Origin: Prodigiosinella confusarubida
Lineage (GTDB): Bacteria > Pseudomonadota > Gammaproteobacteria > Enterobacterales > Enterobacteriaceae
Reading direction: 5' to 3'
Assembly (NCBI RefSeq): GCF_002847015.1
Contig: NZ_CP025085.1
Location: 434,001 to 498,000 of the forward strand
Length of the DNA: 64,000 nt
The notes under the pieces: generated by a model
What the model saw: the letters and a program-made list of their open reading frames with translations, nothing else
Told to the model about the DNA's origin: nothing
The model's database searches: none
In this document: one piece after another, positions 9,153-17,791 of the stretch
Layout: every line of letters begins with the position of its first letter
Numbering within the stretch: position 1 is the first letter of the stretch
Translations under genes and position numbers: made by a program

Positions 9153-9802
9153 GACCGGTAGGGGGAACCGGTACACAAATAAAAATGACTCGTGCCGTTA
9201 TTGAAGCTGGTGTGTCGCACTATTTTCCGTGGCAATTCGGTGTTGATTATGACCGAATAGGAAAAGGAAGCGGGCAACCCGTCTGGGATGAGCAACTTGC
9301 TGTCCGGCAGATTTTACGAAACCAGCAACAGACAAAATGGGTTATCGTCTCCACGGGTATGTTTACCCGTTTTCTTTTTAAACCCGATTTTGGCGTGGTT
9401 GATATACCTGGCCGAAAAGTACATGCACTGGGCAATGCAAACTTTGCGTTAACGCTCACGACGCCTGAAGATATAGGGATACTGACAGCAGAGATATTTT
9501 TCCAAACCCCAGCTATAGAAAATAGGGTCATCTATATAGCAGGTGACACGATTACATATAGGCAACTGGCTAATATACTGAGCCAACAGTACCGGTCTTC
9601 TTTTGCTCTTGAAGTGGATAACATTCGAACGCTTCAAAACACCGTAGAAAGCTCACCAAATGATGTATTCGCAGCCTACCGACTTGCTTTTGCACGTGAA
9701 GATGGGGTCGCCTGGGATAAATCGATTACTTACAATGCACAACGCGGGATTCACGTTACCGATGTGGGAAAGTGGCTGGAAGAAAATAAGCACGATTATT
9801 GA
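9149..9802 (+). pseudogene. NmrA-like NAD(P)-binding protein, N-terminus missing
   Basis: The 217 codons match the central and C-terminal part of NmrA/isoflavone-reductase-like proteins: TRAVIEAGVSHYFPWQFGVD, then VIVSTGMFTRFLF and GVAWDKSITYNAQRG. Full members are about 310 residues and start with a Rossmann GATGxxG nucleotide-binding motif. That motif is absent here, and the sequence upstream of about 9165 belongs to something else. Without the dinucleotide site it is unlikely to be a working oxidoreductase. The GTG at 9149 is simply the first possible start. It is convergent with the scsC gene. Confidence 0.65.
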
Positions 9803-9845
9803 ATACTGGCGGTGAAGCGGGCCTTATCGGCCCGCATGTAATAAC

Positions 9846-10568
9846 TCACTTTCCTACTTTTGCTAATTCTGTTTCTACCATTTTCTCAAACTGATCATAA
9901 GGAACATAACCTGACAGCAGGGTGTCGCCGATCAGTATTGCCGGTGTTCCCTGAATCCTCAGTTTATTGGCCAGGGCGAGATTCGTTTTGATGGTTTCCA
10001 GACTTCTTTTGCTTGGTTCATTGACCGTCACGCCCACTGTCTTCTCGGCAGCTTTAATACTGGCGTCATCGTGATAACCCTTTTTGGCCATTAAGCGGTC
10101 GTTAAAGGCAAGGAAGCGATCCGGCTGTGTCTCCCATACGGTAAGCGCATCCCTGGCCGAGGTAAGCGAACTTGCGGCACGAAACGGCAAAAATTTAAAC
10201 ACCACTTCCACCTCCGGATGCGCCTTTATAATCTTCTCCATATACGGATCGAACTGCTTGCAGTACGGGCAGTTATAATCAGTAAATAGCACCAGTGTCA
10301 GTTTGGGTTTGCTGGCGCCAATATGTGGAGAGCCAGAATCATTGTAGAGAGCATCTTTATTCTGGCTGATAATCTGCTTCACTTCGTTCTGTTGTTGTTG
10401 CTCAGCCTGCTGGTTATAGGCGTCAGCTGCCTGCGCCAAGATGCTCGGGTTCTCTATCAGGGTTTCTTTGATTAGCACTTTGATTCTGGCTTCCTGTGCT
10501 GGCGTAAAAGGTGGCGCAGCCCAGAGAGGGGTGGAGATCAACATTAAAGCAATAGCGAGTTTTTTCAT
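9846..10568 (-). CDS. scsC: ScsC, periplasmic DsbA-like thiol-disulfide protein
   Basis: ScsC is a periplasmic thioredoxin-fold protein of the suppressor-of-copper-sensitivity system. It acts as a disulfide isomerase/reductase or copper-binding partner kept reduced by ScsB. The 240-residue precursor has a signal peptide, MKKLAIALMLISTPLWA. A helical, Gln-rich N-terminal stretch (about 25-75) is like the oligomerisation arm of ScsC proteins. The active site is C100-P-Y-C103 (FTDYNCPYCKQF), and the cis-proline loop reads IQGTPAILIGD. Its ATG overlaps the scsB stop by one base, so the two are translationally coupled. Confidence 0.87.
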   Translation of the reverse strand: MKKLAIALMLISTPLWAAPPFTPAQEARIKVLIKETLIENPSILAQAADAYNQQAEQQQQNEVKQIISQNKDALYNDSGSPHIGASKPKLTLVLFTDYNCPYCKQFDPYMEKIIKAHPEVEVVFKFLPFRAASSLTSARDALTVWETQPDRFLAFNDRLMAKKGYHDDASIKAAEKTVGVTVNEPSKRSLETIKTNLALANKLRIQGTPAILIGDTLLSGYVPYDQFEKMVETELAKVGK

Positions 10569-12592
10569 TAACGTGTTCCTTTAGCCGCATTCAGCGTTTT
10601 TAATAAATTTTCACTGTCGAGAAGAGGTGGTAGCACAACACCGTCCGGTTTACCCGGACCGTAAATCTGGTTGAAAGGTACCGCTACTCTTCCGCGACGT
10701 TTGAGAAAGTCGGTGATTTCTTTAGCCGGTTTTGTCCAGTCTCCACGAAGAGCCACTACGTCATCCTGTTGCAGAGCCTGACGGACATCTTCACGATCCA
10801 GCACCCGGAGTTCATTAACTTTACAGGTGATACACCAGTCAGCGGTGACATCGATAAACACACGCTTATGATTCATCAGCGCCTGATTAATTGCCTCTTC
10901 ACTCAACGGTTGCCAGGCAATTTTTTCCCTGGCCTCTGTTTGGGATACACCTGAACCGGAAACGATAAGTGATTTGGTCAGATAACCACTCACAAACATC
11001 ACAAGAAGCAACGCGATGTAAAACATCCGGGCATAGTTTTGGGTTTTCTTGCCGATAAGGATCGCGGTAAGTAACACCATAAATACCGCAATCATAATGA
11101 CGATGTCAGTGCCGACATAGACATTTATCAAACTCAGCAACCACAAGCATGAACCGAACATCATAAGGCCAAGACCGGTGCGTAACCAGTTCATCCAGCG
11201 TCCTGGTCCGGGTAGCCACATCGCCATTGCCGGCCACAATGCCACCAGCAACCAGGGGAAACTCATTCCGAGCCCCAGCGCCAAAAACACGACCCATAGC
11301 TGCGTCAAGGGAGCTGCGAGTGCAAACGCTACCGCCGTTCCCAAAAATGGTGCCGAACAAGGCGTGGCGAGCAGTGTTGCAAAAACCCCCTCACAGAAGT
11401 TACCGGCGATGCCGCGTCCACCAACCGTGGCCAAACGGCTATTTAAGGCAGAAGGCAGGGCGAAATAAAAAACATCAAACAAGTTTAGGCTAAAGAGGAA
11501 AGTAATGAGCACCATGAAGGCAATAAACCACGGACTTTGAAACTGTAGGCCCCATCCGATAACCGAGTGACTTAAACGTAACGAGGTCATCAGTAGCGCC
11601 AACGCCATAAATGAGACCATGATTCCGGCTGCAGTGGAGAGAAACCTGATACGTATATTGCCTCGTACACGGTTATCCGCATGCAGTACCGAGCCGAGTT
11701 TCATACCCAGCACCGGCAGCACACAAGGCATCAGATTCAGGATCAACCCACCGGCAAGCGCCATGAGTAGAATGTTCCAGAAAGGCAGTACATTCCCCAT
11801 CTGCGCTCGAGCGATTAAGGTTTTACTGTGCTGCGCCATATCCTGATCGGCAATGACCAGTGACAGGCTTTGTCCGGTCAGATCAGGTGGTGTGTCACCC
11901 CACGCATCAGTCACCGGAACCGTCACCTTCAGGTGATGTCCGTTAATATCGGTCACCGGTTTGCCCAGGCTGGCATCGCTTAGGGAATCCAGAAACACTT
12001 CCGGGGCTTTCCATCCGCGAGGGTTTTCCGCCGTAATGAGCAGCTTCCCATTGGTATAGGACGCTTTCACATCACTCATCATGCCGCTTTGGCTGGGAAC
12101 CCGACCCATCGCGCGAGTAAAATCATCATCAAACGACTTATCATTCGGCAAAGACAAGTCAAGGCGGAATGGATAGTCAGTCAGAATACAGACGTTACTG
12201 CATGTTGGAAGCGTCAGTGTACCCGCAAGAACGGTGAGATGTTTCTCCGTCATGACCATCGGGATAGTAACGTGGTCATGGTATCCCTGAGTCGTTAACC
12301 CTGAAATATCGGAACGCGTCGGAACCGGCCAGAACCATTTGGCAGTAAGGTGATCCTGCCAGCTGATTTTTGGCGCCACACCGCCATCACCAGGGGATCG
12401 CCAGTAGGTTTTCCAACCAGGCGCCAGTCTGACGTCAAGCAAAACACGTAGGTCGCTCTTTGACGTATCAGCGCGAACGCGTACCTGCGCATGGCTGTTC
12501 TGCGCATCCTGTAACCAGCCGGTATCTGCCGCCTGAGCAGCGGATATGCTGAACAACAACAGGAGAAAAAATCTCCTGATAAAAATGTACAT
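10568..12592 (-). CDS. scsB: ScsB, DsbD-like transmembrane reductase
   Basis: ScsB carries electrons from cytoplasmic thioredoxin across the inner membrane to ScsC. The 674 residues follow the usual plan. A signal peptide (about 1-21) leads into a periplasmic N-terminal domain of about 250 residues with the pair in LTLPTCSNVCILTDYP. Eight membrane helices carry the two hallmark cysteines NLMPCVLPVLGMKL and LLATPCSAPFLGTAVAF. The C-terminal thioredoxin domain has C587-I-T-C590 (VTADWCITCKVNEL). It lies between scsA and scsC on the same strand. Confidence 0.9.
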   Translation of the reverse strand: MYIFIRRFFLLLLFSISAAQAADTGWLQDAQNSHAQVRVRADTSKSDLRVLLDVRLAPGWKTYWRSPGDGGVAPKISWQDHLTAKWFWPVPTRSDISGLTTQGYHDHVTIPMVMTEKHLTVLAGTLTLPTCSNVCILTDYPFRLDLSLPNDKSFDDDFTRAMGRVPSQSGMMSDVKASYTNGKLLITAENPRGWKAPEVFLDSLSDASLGKPVTDINGHHLKVTVPVTDAWGDTPPDLTGQSLSLVIADQDMAQHSKTLIARAQMGNVLPFWNILLMALAGGLILNLMPCVLPVLGMKLGSVLHADNRVRGNIRIRFLSTAAGIMVSFMALALLMTSLRLSHSVIGWGLQFQSPWFIAFMVLITFLFSLNLFDVFYFALPSALNSRLATVGGRGIAGNFCEGVFATLLATPCSAPFLGTAVAFALAAPLTQLWVVFLALGLGMSFPWLLVALWPAMAMWLPGPGRWMNWLRTGLGLMMFGSCLWLLSLINVYVGTDIVIMIAVFMVLLTAILIGKKTQNYARMFYIALLLVMFVSGYLTKSLIVSGSGVSQTEAREKIAWQPLSEEAINQALMNHKRVFIDVTADWCITCKVNELRVLDREDVRQALQQDDVVALRGDWTKPAKEITDFLKRRGRVAVPFNQIYGPGKPDGVVLPPLLDSENLLKTLNAAKGTR

Positions 12593-12639
12593 AATTAATC
12601 TCCGTAAATGAGTAGTTCAGAACCGTCAGAAACGGTCTG

Positions 12640-13005
12640 TCATTCACGGAAAACGCAATTTTTAAGGTGTATTCGCAAAACCGGTGGCGGATGTTCACGC
12701 TCCGGTGGATAAGAGGTTAGTTGTTTTATTGGCTGGATAAAAAAGGCGAGGAAAGCCAGCAAACTTCCCAAAAAAAGGAGCGGACTCTCAAAAAAGAGTG
12801 GTTGTGTCATCAGCAGTGAATGAGCGCTCAACTGACAGGGGGAAACGGGCGCTATCTTGTCTGACTGGTCTGCAAGCGTCACCATCTCATGCGCATGGCT
12901 AAGGTACAAAGAATGCTGGTTAGCAATACGCTGCGCTATGCAGGCGAGGAGGATGATACCGGCCAGCACAAGAAAACCTTTTCCGATCTGATGACGTTTA
13001 TGCAT
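12640..13005 (-). CDS. scsA: ScsA-like small membrane protein
   Basis: This 121-residue protein has an N-terminal hydrophobic segment (about 10-27), a periplasmic loop with one cysteine, and a second hydrophobic segment (about 73-91). The C-terminus, PPPVLRIHLKNCVFRE, resembles the conserved tail of ScsA/copper-sensitivity small proteins. It is first in the scsABC order with 47 nt before scsB, so it is probably the promoter-proximal gene of the operon. The biochemical role of ScsA is not settled. The assignment depends mostly on context and the tail. The fourth Salmonella gene, scsD, is not next to scsC here. Confidence 0.65.
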   Translation of the reverse strand: MHKRHQIGKGFLVLAGIILLACIAQRIANQHSLYLSHAHEMVTLADQSDKIAPVSPCQLSAHSLLMTQPLFFESPLLFLGSLLAFLAFFIQPIKQLTSYPPEREHPPPVLRIHLKNCVFRE

Positions 13006-13293
13006 AGCGATATCTCTTACTACAGACCGGATGTATCGTAAAGGAACATCATCAAATTACAAGAAGACATAGTGTAAGGATCTGTTTTACATTTCATCCA
13101 TGTGGGAATGACAGCCGGCATCAAAAACAGAGAAATAATAGATAAACGCGCAACACCTGATTTTAAAAAAAACCGGGATTACCTGGGAAACAAACCTTTA
13201 TTCAACTAGTAACAGAAAATCTATTCTTTGTTCATCATGCATGGCGTAGCCTTTCTCACCCTATGCGCACGCATGAGCATCCGAGGACAAATC

Positions 13294-14568
13294 ATGACAT
13301 TCAAGTGCAGGGCATTAGCAGGAATATTGCTGGCTTCTTTGCCTTTTGTGGCCGCACAGGCTGAGTCGTCACCATGGACATTGGAAAAGGTGGTTGAGGT
13401 CAGCCGCCATGGTGTCAGGCCGCCGACAGAGGGCAACGCCAAAGCCATTCAGGAAGGCACTGGACGCAAATGGCCCACCTGGCTGACCCCCTTTGGCGAA
13501 CTGACAGGGCACGGCTACGCCGCTGCGGTACTGAAAGGTCAATACGAAGGGAATTATCTACGCCAGCATGGATTACTCAAACCAGGGTGTCCATCACCGG
13601 GAGAAGTCTTTGTCTGGTCCAGCCCATTACAGCGCACACAGGAAACCGCGCATGCGCTGATGGATGGTGTATTTCCGGGCTGTGGCGTCATGATTCATGC
13701 CACAGCCAGTGAAAAACAGGACACGCTGTTTCATGCGGAAAAAGCGGGGCTGAGTGTTGATCCGGCCAAAGTACGTGCCGATCTGATGAAAGCGATGGAC
13801 GGCAAAACAGCGGAACAGATTCAATCCGCACTGAAACCGGAGATTGATCGCCTGCAACAAGCGCTATGTCTGCCGGATAAGCCCTGCCCGGCATTTACTA
13901 CGCCGTGGAAACTGCATGAAAATAAAAAGGGCAACATCGCGCTGCGTGGCCCCGACGTATTAGCCAATATGGCGGAAACCATTCGTCTGGCCTACAGCAA
14001 CAATATGCCACTGAGTCAGGTTGCTTTCGGCAATGTACATAATGCCGCAGATGTTGGTGCCCTGATGCCGTTACTGACCACCAATTACGATTTCACCAAT
14101 GATCTGCCTTATGTGGCGCGCCGCGGCGGATCGACATTGATGAACCAGATTGCCCTGGCGCTTGAACCAGGTAAACAAACCGGCGAACCGCCACAAGCGG
14201 CCTGGCTGCTATATGTAGCCCATGATACCAATATCGCCAAACTGCGTACCATGCTGGGCTTTACCTGGAAAATGGCCAACTACCCGCGTGGCAACATTCC
14301 ACCCGCTGGCAGCCTGATTTTTGAACGCTGGCGCAATAATCAATCCGGACAGCGTTTCCTGCGCATCTATTTTCAGGCGCAATCACTGGATCAGATTCGC
14401 TCACTGACACCGCTGGATAACACTCATCCACCGCTGCGTACCGAATTCCAGATGCCGGGTTGCCACCTGACAGACGTCGGCACGCTGTGTCCGTATCTTT
14501 CGACTATCAAGCGCATCAACGCGTCTATCGATCCCACCGCGCTACTTGCTGTGCATTACACGATGTAA
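13294..14568 (+). CDS. Periplasmic histidine acid phosphatase (AppA/phytase type)
   Basis: This enzyme hydrolyses phosphomonoesters, possibly phytate, in the periplasm. The mature protein starts with the phosphohistidine motif VVEVSRHGVRPPTEG and has the proton-donor motif LLYVAHDTNIAKL near residue 310, both typical of histidine-type acid phosphatases. Paired cysteines and SLIFERWR match AppA. I chose the ATG at 13294: it has GAGGAC upstream and starts a clean signal peptide (MTFKCRALAGILLASLPF, cleaved after AQA). The frame extends 66 nt upstream without support. The length of 424 residues is close to AppA (432). Agp (glucose-1-phosphatase) is the alternative; sequence cannot decide the substrate. 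Confidence 0.85.
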   Translation: MTFKCRALAGILLASLPFVAAQAESSPWTLEKVVEVSRHGVRPPTEGNAKAIQEGTGRKWPTWLTPFGELTGHGYAAAVLKGQYEGNYLRQHGLLKPGCPSPGEVFVWSSPLQRTQETAHALMDGVFPGCGVMIHATASEKQDTLFHAEKAGLSVDPAKVRADLMKAMDGKTAEQIQSALKPEIDRLQQALCLPDKPCPAFTTPWKLHENKKGNIALRGPDVLANMAETIRLAYSNNMPLSQVAFGNVHNAADVGALMPLLTTNYDFTNDLPYVARRGGSTLMNQIALALEPGKQTGEPPQAAWLLYVAHDTNIAKLRTMLGFTWKMANYPRGNIPPAGSLIFERWRNNQSGQRFLRIYFQAQSLDQIRSLTPLDNTHPPLRTEFQMPGCHLTDVGTLCPYLSTIKRINASIDPTALLAVHYTM

Positions 14569-14647
14569 CCTGAAACCGGCTTTCAGACCATTGACAAACC
14601 TATGTATGGCGTCAAAACGGTGATAATGGGAGAGAAGAGTAAAGCAT

Positions 14648-14672
14648 CCGCGCCAGTGATGGCGCGGCTTGA
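14648..14672 (+). terminator. Possible terminator after the acid phosphatase gene
   Basis: CCGCGCC (14648-14654) and GGCGCGG (14661-14667) form a 7-bp G+C stem with a 6-nt loop, about 80 nt after the stop codon. The following CTTGAGCTT is only weakly T-rich, so termination strength is uncertain. The rest of 14569-14791 shows no gene. Confidence 0.4.
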
Positions 14673-14791
14673 GCTTACAAGGACGCACTTGCCCCGTCTT
14701 TACGATCTCCTCATTATCGCCGCGATACACACTTTGCCATGATGCTTCGGGTCGGTTTCCGGCCCTTTTCCCATCGCTAACACATGAACCG

Positions 14792-15976
14792 TTATTGCCG
14801 TTTCCATAACACCGCCACGACAGCCAACAGAGTCAGTCCGATGGCAAACACCGCAACCAGTGACCAACCGCCATGCATCCAGGCAGCCATCGCACCAGTG
14901 GAGCCCAACGCGCCCCCCAGGAACATCCCCCCCATAAACAACGTGTTGATTCTGCCTCTGGCCGCCTCCCGCAGGCCGTAAATCACATGCTGATGGGCAA
15001 CGAGCGCACTTTGTACCCCCAGGTCCAGCAAAATGACCCCGACAATCAGACCGGTGACGGAAGTCCAGATACTGAAAACACCCCATGACAACAACGTCAG
15101 CAGCACCCCAGCGATAATCACGGGTCGGCTCCCTACACGGTCGGCCATGCGTCCGGCAAACGGCGCAGCAGTAATACCCGCGACACCGATTACACCAAAT
15201 AGTCCGGCCGCCGCCGCACCCAGAGGATGGCTGCCCACGCTGAGGTACAGCGCCAACACACTCCAGAACGCACTGAACGAGGCAAACAGCACGCCCTGAA
15301 CGAAAGTCGCTTTGCGCAACGCGCGTTCTTCCCGCCACAGTGTCAGCAGGGAACGCATCAGCGTGACGTAACGAACAGATTGTTCGGGCATGCAAGCAGG
15401 CAACATTCTGGCCATGAATGCGGCACCGGCCAGCGCCAGCGGCACACTCAGCCAGAACATCATCCGCCAGCCAGCCGCGTCAGCAACCAATCCCGCCACG
15501 GTACGGCTCAGCAGAATACCGCTCAACAAGCCACTCATCACCGTACCCACCACCGCTCCTCGTTGACCAACCCCACTCATTGAGGCGGCAACCGGTATAA
15601 TCTGCTGAGCGGCGGTGGCGCCACATCCAATCAGCACCGAGACTATCAATAATAGCGGCGCAGACGGTGACAGCGCTGCCAACACAGACGCCAGCGCCAG
15701 CAATAGAAATTGCCAGACAATCAACCGACGCCGATCAAATTTATCCCCCAGCGGCACCAACAACAGTAATCCCAGCGCATAACCCAACTGGGTGGCGGTG
15801 GGAATCAACGCTATAGCACGACTGCCGGGGAAACTGGCCGTCATCACTTCCAGCATGGGTTGGTTGTAATAAATATTGGCAACGGAAATGCCACTGGCCG
15901 CTGCCATGGCAAAAATAAGTGGTTTACCGAGCGTGGATGACGTCCGAACGTCTGTTCCACTGAGTAATGTGCTCAT
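14792..15976 (-). CDS. MFS transporter (DHA1-type)
   Basis: This is an inner-membrane proton-driven exporter of the major facilitator superfamily with 394 residues and twelve predicted helices. Motif A is visible in the loop between helices 2 and 3 as PLGDKFDRRRL. The N-terminal family block is ISVANIYYNQPMLEVM. I chose ATG 15976 (MSTLLSGTDV), because the frame upstream (to 16078) has no homology and runs through the palindrome leader. It follows a LysR regulator gene on the same strand after 132 nt. A perfect palindrome lies in that gap, so the pair is probably a regulator with its target. Substrate is unknown, likely a small drug or sugar. Confidence 0.85.
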   Translation of the reverse strand: MSTLLSGTDVRTSSTLGKPLIFAMAAASGISVANIYYNQPMLEVMTASFPGSRAIALIPTATQLGYALGLLLLVPLGDKFDRRRLIVWQFLLLALASVLAALSPSAPLLLIVSVLIGCGATAAQQIIPVAASMSGVGQRGAVVGTVMSGLLSGILLSRTVAGLVADAAGWRMMFWLSVPLALAGAAFMARMLPACMPEQSVRYVTLMRSLLTLWREERALRKATFVQGVLFASFSAFWSVLALYLSVGSHPLGAAAAGLFGVIGVAGITAAPFAGRMADRVGSRPVIIAGVLLTLLSWGVFSIWTSVTGLIVGVILLDLGVQSALVAHQHVIYGLREAARGRINTLFMGGMFLGGALGSTGAMAAWMHGGWSLVAVFAIGLTLLAVVAVLWKRQ

Positions 15977-16072
15977 GATGATACTCGTCTGGTTAATGAC
16001 TGCCGAAAGTGGCAGACCTGTCAGACAAAGCATAAGGAGATAGACTTCATCCCGGTAGAAAGGAAAATAACA

Positions 16073-16103
16073 TAGCATCTATTCCATAATGGAATAGATG
16101 CTA
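16073..16103. promoter_or_regulatory. Perfect 31-bp palindrome between lysR and the MFS gene
   Basis: Two 15-nt arms, TAGCATCTATTCCAT and ATGGAATAGATGCTA, flank a single central A. The inner part, ATTCCATAATGGAAT, fits the LysR-family T-N11-A operator pattern. It lies 97 nt upstream of the MFS start and 6 nt past the lysR stop. It could be the operator of the adjacent LysR protein, or an RNA hairpin ending the lysR transcript; no strong T-run follows on the minus strand. Confidence 0.7.
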
Positions 16104-16108
16104 CTTAT

Positions 16109-17011
16109 TCAGTCCAAACCCGACAAAACACCGGTCACGCTACCTGCGACAAAATCAGTGAAGGCTCTGGCCCGGGCAGATGTCAACCGACCACCCGGAT
16201 ACACCGCCCACAAATCCATCGTGCCAATGTGCCAGTCATCCAGCGCGGTAACAACACGTCCATCGGCCAGTTCCGGCGCAAACATCCATTCAGAAGCCAC
16301 CGCCAAGCCGTCACCCGCCAACACCGCTGTTCGCACACCCTCGGCAGCAGAAACCCTGATTCGGCCAGCAAGGGTAACCCAACTCTGCGTGTTACCACGA
16401 CTGAACTGCCAACGGCTGGGAGTATCAGCTTGCAAGTAAACCACGGCATCATGACTCGTCACTTCATCTGGCGAATGCGGTGTACCGTGCGTGGAAAAGT
16501 ACTCAGGTGTCGCCAGCAACCGCATCGAACAAGTATCGATTCTACGGGCTGTCAACCCGGAATCTTTCAATGCTCCCAGGCGCAGCGAAATGTCAATGCC
16601 TTCGGCAATCAGGTCTACTGGGCGATCATCCAAAATCATGTCCACCTTAAGATGTGGGTGCGCAGACATAAACTCATGCAAACGCGGCATGATATGCAAC
16701 CGGGCAAACGTCACCGGCGCGCAAATGCGTAAACGTCCAGACAACTGCGTACCACCATGGCGCACGCGGTCTTCCGCCTCCCGGATCATATTGATGGCTG
16801 GCGCAATATGTTCATAGAACTGCTGTCCCGCTTCGGTTGGCGTCAGTCCACGGGTAGAGCGCAGCAATAAGGTTACTGAAAGCTGCCGTTCAAGCTGCAT
16901 GATGGCTTTAGAGATCGCCGGTTGGCCAATCCCCAGACGTTTGGATGCCGCAGAGAACGACCCACATTCAACGACACAAACAAACGTTTCCAGCGTACCC
17001 AAACGATCCAT
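16109..17011 (-). CDS. LysR family transcriptional regulator
   Basis: This is a DNA-binding regulator of 300 residues. The N-terminal winged helix-turn-helix (about 1-60) reads LETFVCVVECGSFSAASKRL and GIGQPAISKAIMQLE. The rest is the two-lobed effector-binding domain of the LysR type (GRLRICAPVTFARLHIMPRL). Length and layout are normal for the family. It is encoded upstream of the MFS gene on the same strand and divergent from the thermostable hemolysin cluster (123 nt gap). It could therefore control either or both; the palindrome near the MFS gene favours the transporter. The effector is unknown. Confidence 0.9.
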   Translation of the reverse strand: MDRLGTLETFVCVVECGSFSAASKRLGIGQPAISKAIMQLERQLSVTLLLRSTRGLTPTEAGQQFYEHIAPAINMIREAEDRVRHGGTQLSGRLRICAPVTFARLHIMPRLHEFMSAHPHLKVDMILDDRPVDLIAEGIDISLRLGALKDSGLTARRIDTCSMRLLATPEYFSTHGTPHSPDEVTSHDAVVYLQADTPSRWQFSRGNTQSWVTLAGRIRVSAAEGVRTAVLAGDGLAVASEWMFAPELADGRVVTALDDWHIGTMDLWAVYPGGRLTSARARAFTDFVAGSVTGVLSGLD

Positions 17012-17107
17012 TGTTCACCTTTTATCAACAAATAATTATCAACCACACAATAAGTGGTTACTTTTCATTCTTCTTAAGTCTCTCTTAATGGTATGTGGCT
17101 AGCATGC

Positions 17108-17134
17108 AGCTATCGCATTCAGAGAGATAGCTCT
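17108..17134 (+). promoter_or_regulatory. Hairpin overlapping the ribosome-binding site of the hemolysin gene
   Basis: AGCTATC (17108-17114) pairs with GATAGCT (17126-17132), which ends 2 nt before the ATG at 17135. The loop contains the purine-rich AGAGA that would serve as ribosome-binding site. A translational control role is inference. Confidence 0.35.
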
Positions 17135-17791
17135 ATGACCGTTAACGCACCGTACCATTTATTCTGGGCTGACAACGCTACTCGTCAGGAAACCTGTCGT
17201 AAATTCATCCAGCATGAATATCAACGGGAGTTCGATGCGGTGATCCCTCACTTTCTGCCTTATCTACTGGGTATGACCCAGGCGGACGGCACGCTGGTGG
17301 CTGCTTGTGGCATTAAGCCGGCCACAGAAGGGAAACTTTACCTGGAGAGCTATCTGGATGCACCAATCGAAGACGTCGCGCACCAGCAAAAAGGCATAGA
17401 GCTTTACCGCAGCGGATTGGTGGAAATCGGTAATTTCGCCACCATTAATGGCAGCAGTAATGCCCGTATCATGTTTGCGGCGCTGTGCCTGATATTAAAC
17501 CAAAGCCACTTTCGGCACATCGCGTTCACCGGCACCCGAAAGTTGCGCAATATCTTTTCACGCCTGAGTCTGTCTCCGATTGAACTGATGGAGGCCAGAC
17601 CAGAGCAACTGGATGATGCAACCTGCTGGGGCAGCTATTACACCCAGCATCCACAAGTCATGATGGGCGATCTGATCCATGGTCATGAAGTGTTAAGTAA
17701 AAACAGTTTATTACTTTCACTTTTTGATTCGATTCCCTCGTTTCCCTTCAACACTCAGGAATTGAAACATGACGCTTTTTGCCGCAATTAA
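17135..17791 (+). CDS. Thermostable hemolysin family protein (GNAT-like)
   Basis: This 218-residue protein belongs to the family named after the Vibrio parahaemolyticus thermostable hemolysin. Conserved blocks are visible: GLVEIGNFATINGSSNAR, then IAFTGTRKLRNIFSRLSL and CWGSYYTQHPQVMMGDL. The arrangement resembles acyl- or acetyltransferase-type folds, so a role as an acyl-transfer enzyme rather than a toxin is possible (inference). There is no signal peptide. I chose ATG 17135 with AGAGA upstream; the frame extends 42 nt further without support. Its 3' end overlaps the acyl ligase gene by 23 nt, indicating one operon of four coupled genes. Confidence 0.8.
   Translation: MTVNAPYHLFWADNATRQETCRKFIQHEYQREFDAVIPHFLPYLLGMTQADGTLVAACGIKPATEGKLYLESYLDAPIEDVAHQQKGIELYRSGLVEIGNFATINGSSNARIMFAALCLILNQSHFRHIAFTGTRKLRNIFSRLSLSPIELMEARPEQLDDATCWGSYYTQHPQVMMGDLIHGHEVLSKNSLLLSLFDSIPSFPFNTQELKHDAFCRN

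Noticed and set aside
14700-15395. 231-codon frame on the minus strand
   Set aside because: It is an alternate frame of the MFS gene at 14792-15976, whose frame shows helices and motif A; the shifted frame is rich in Cys, Arg and Gly and matches nothing.
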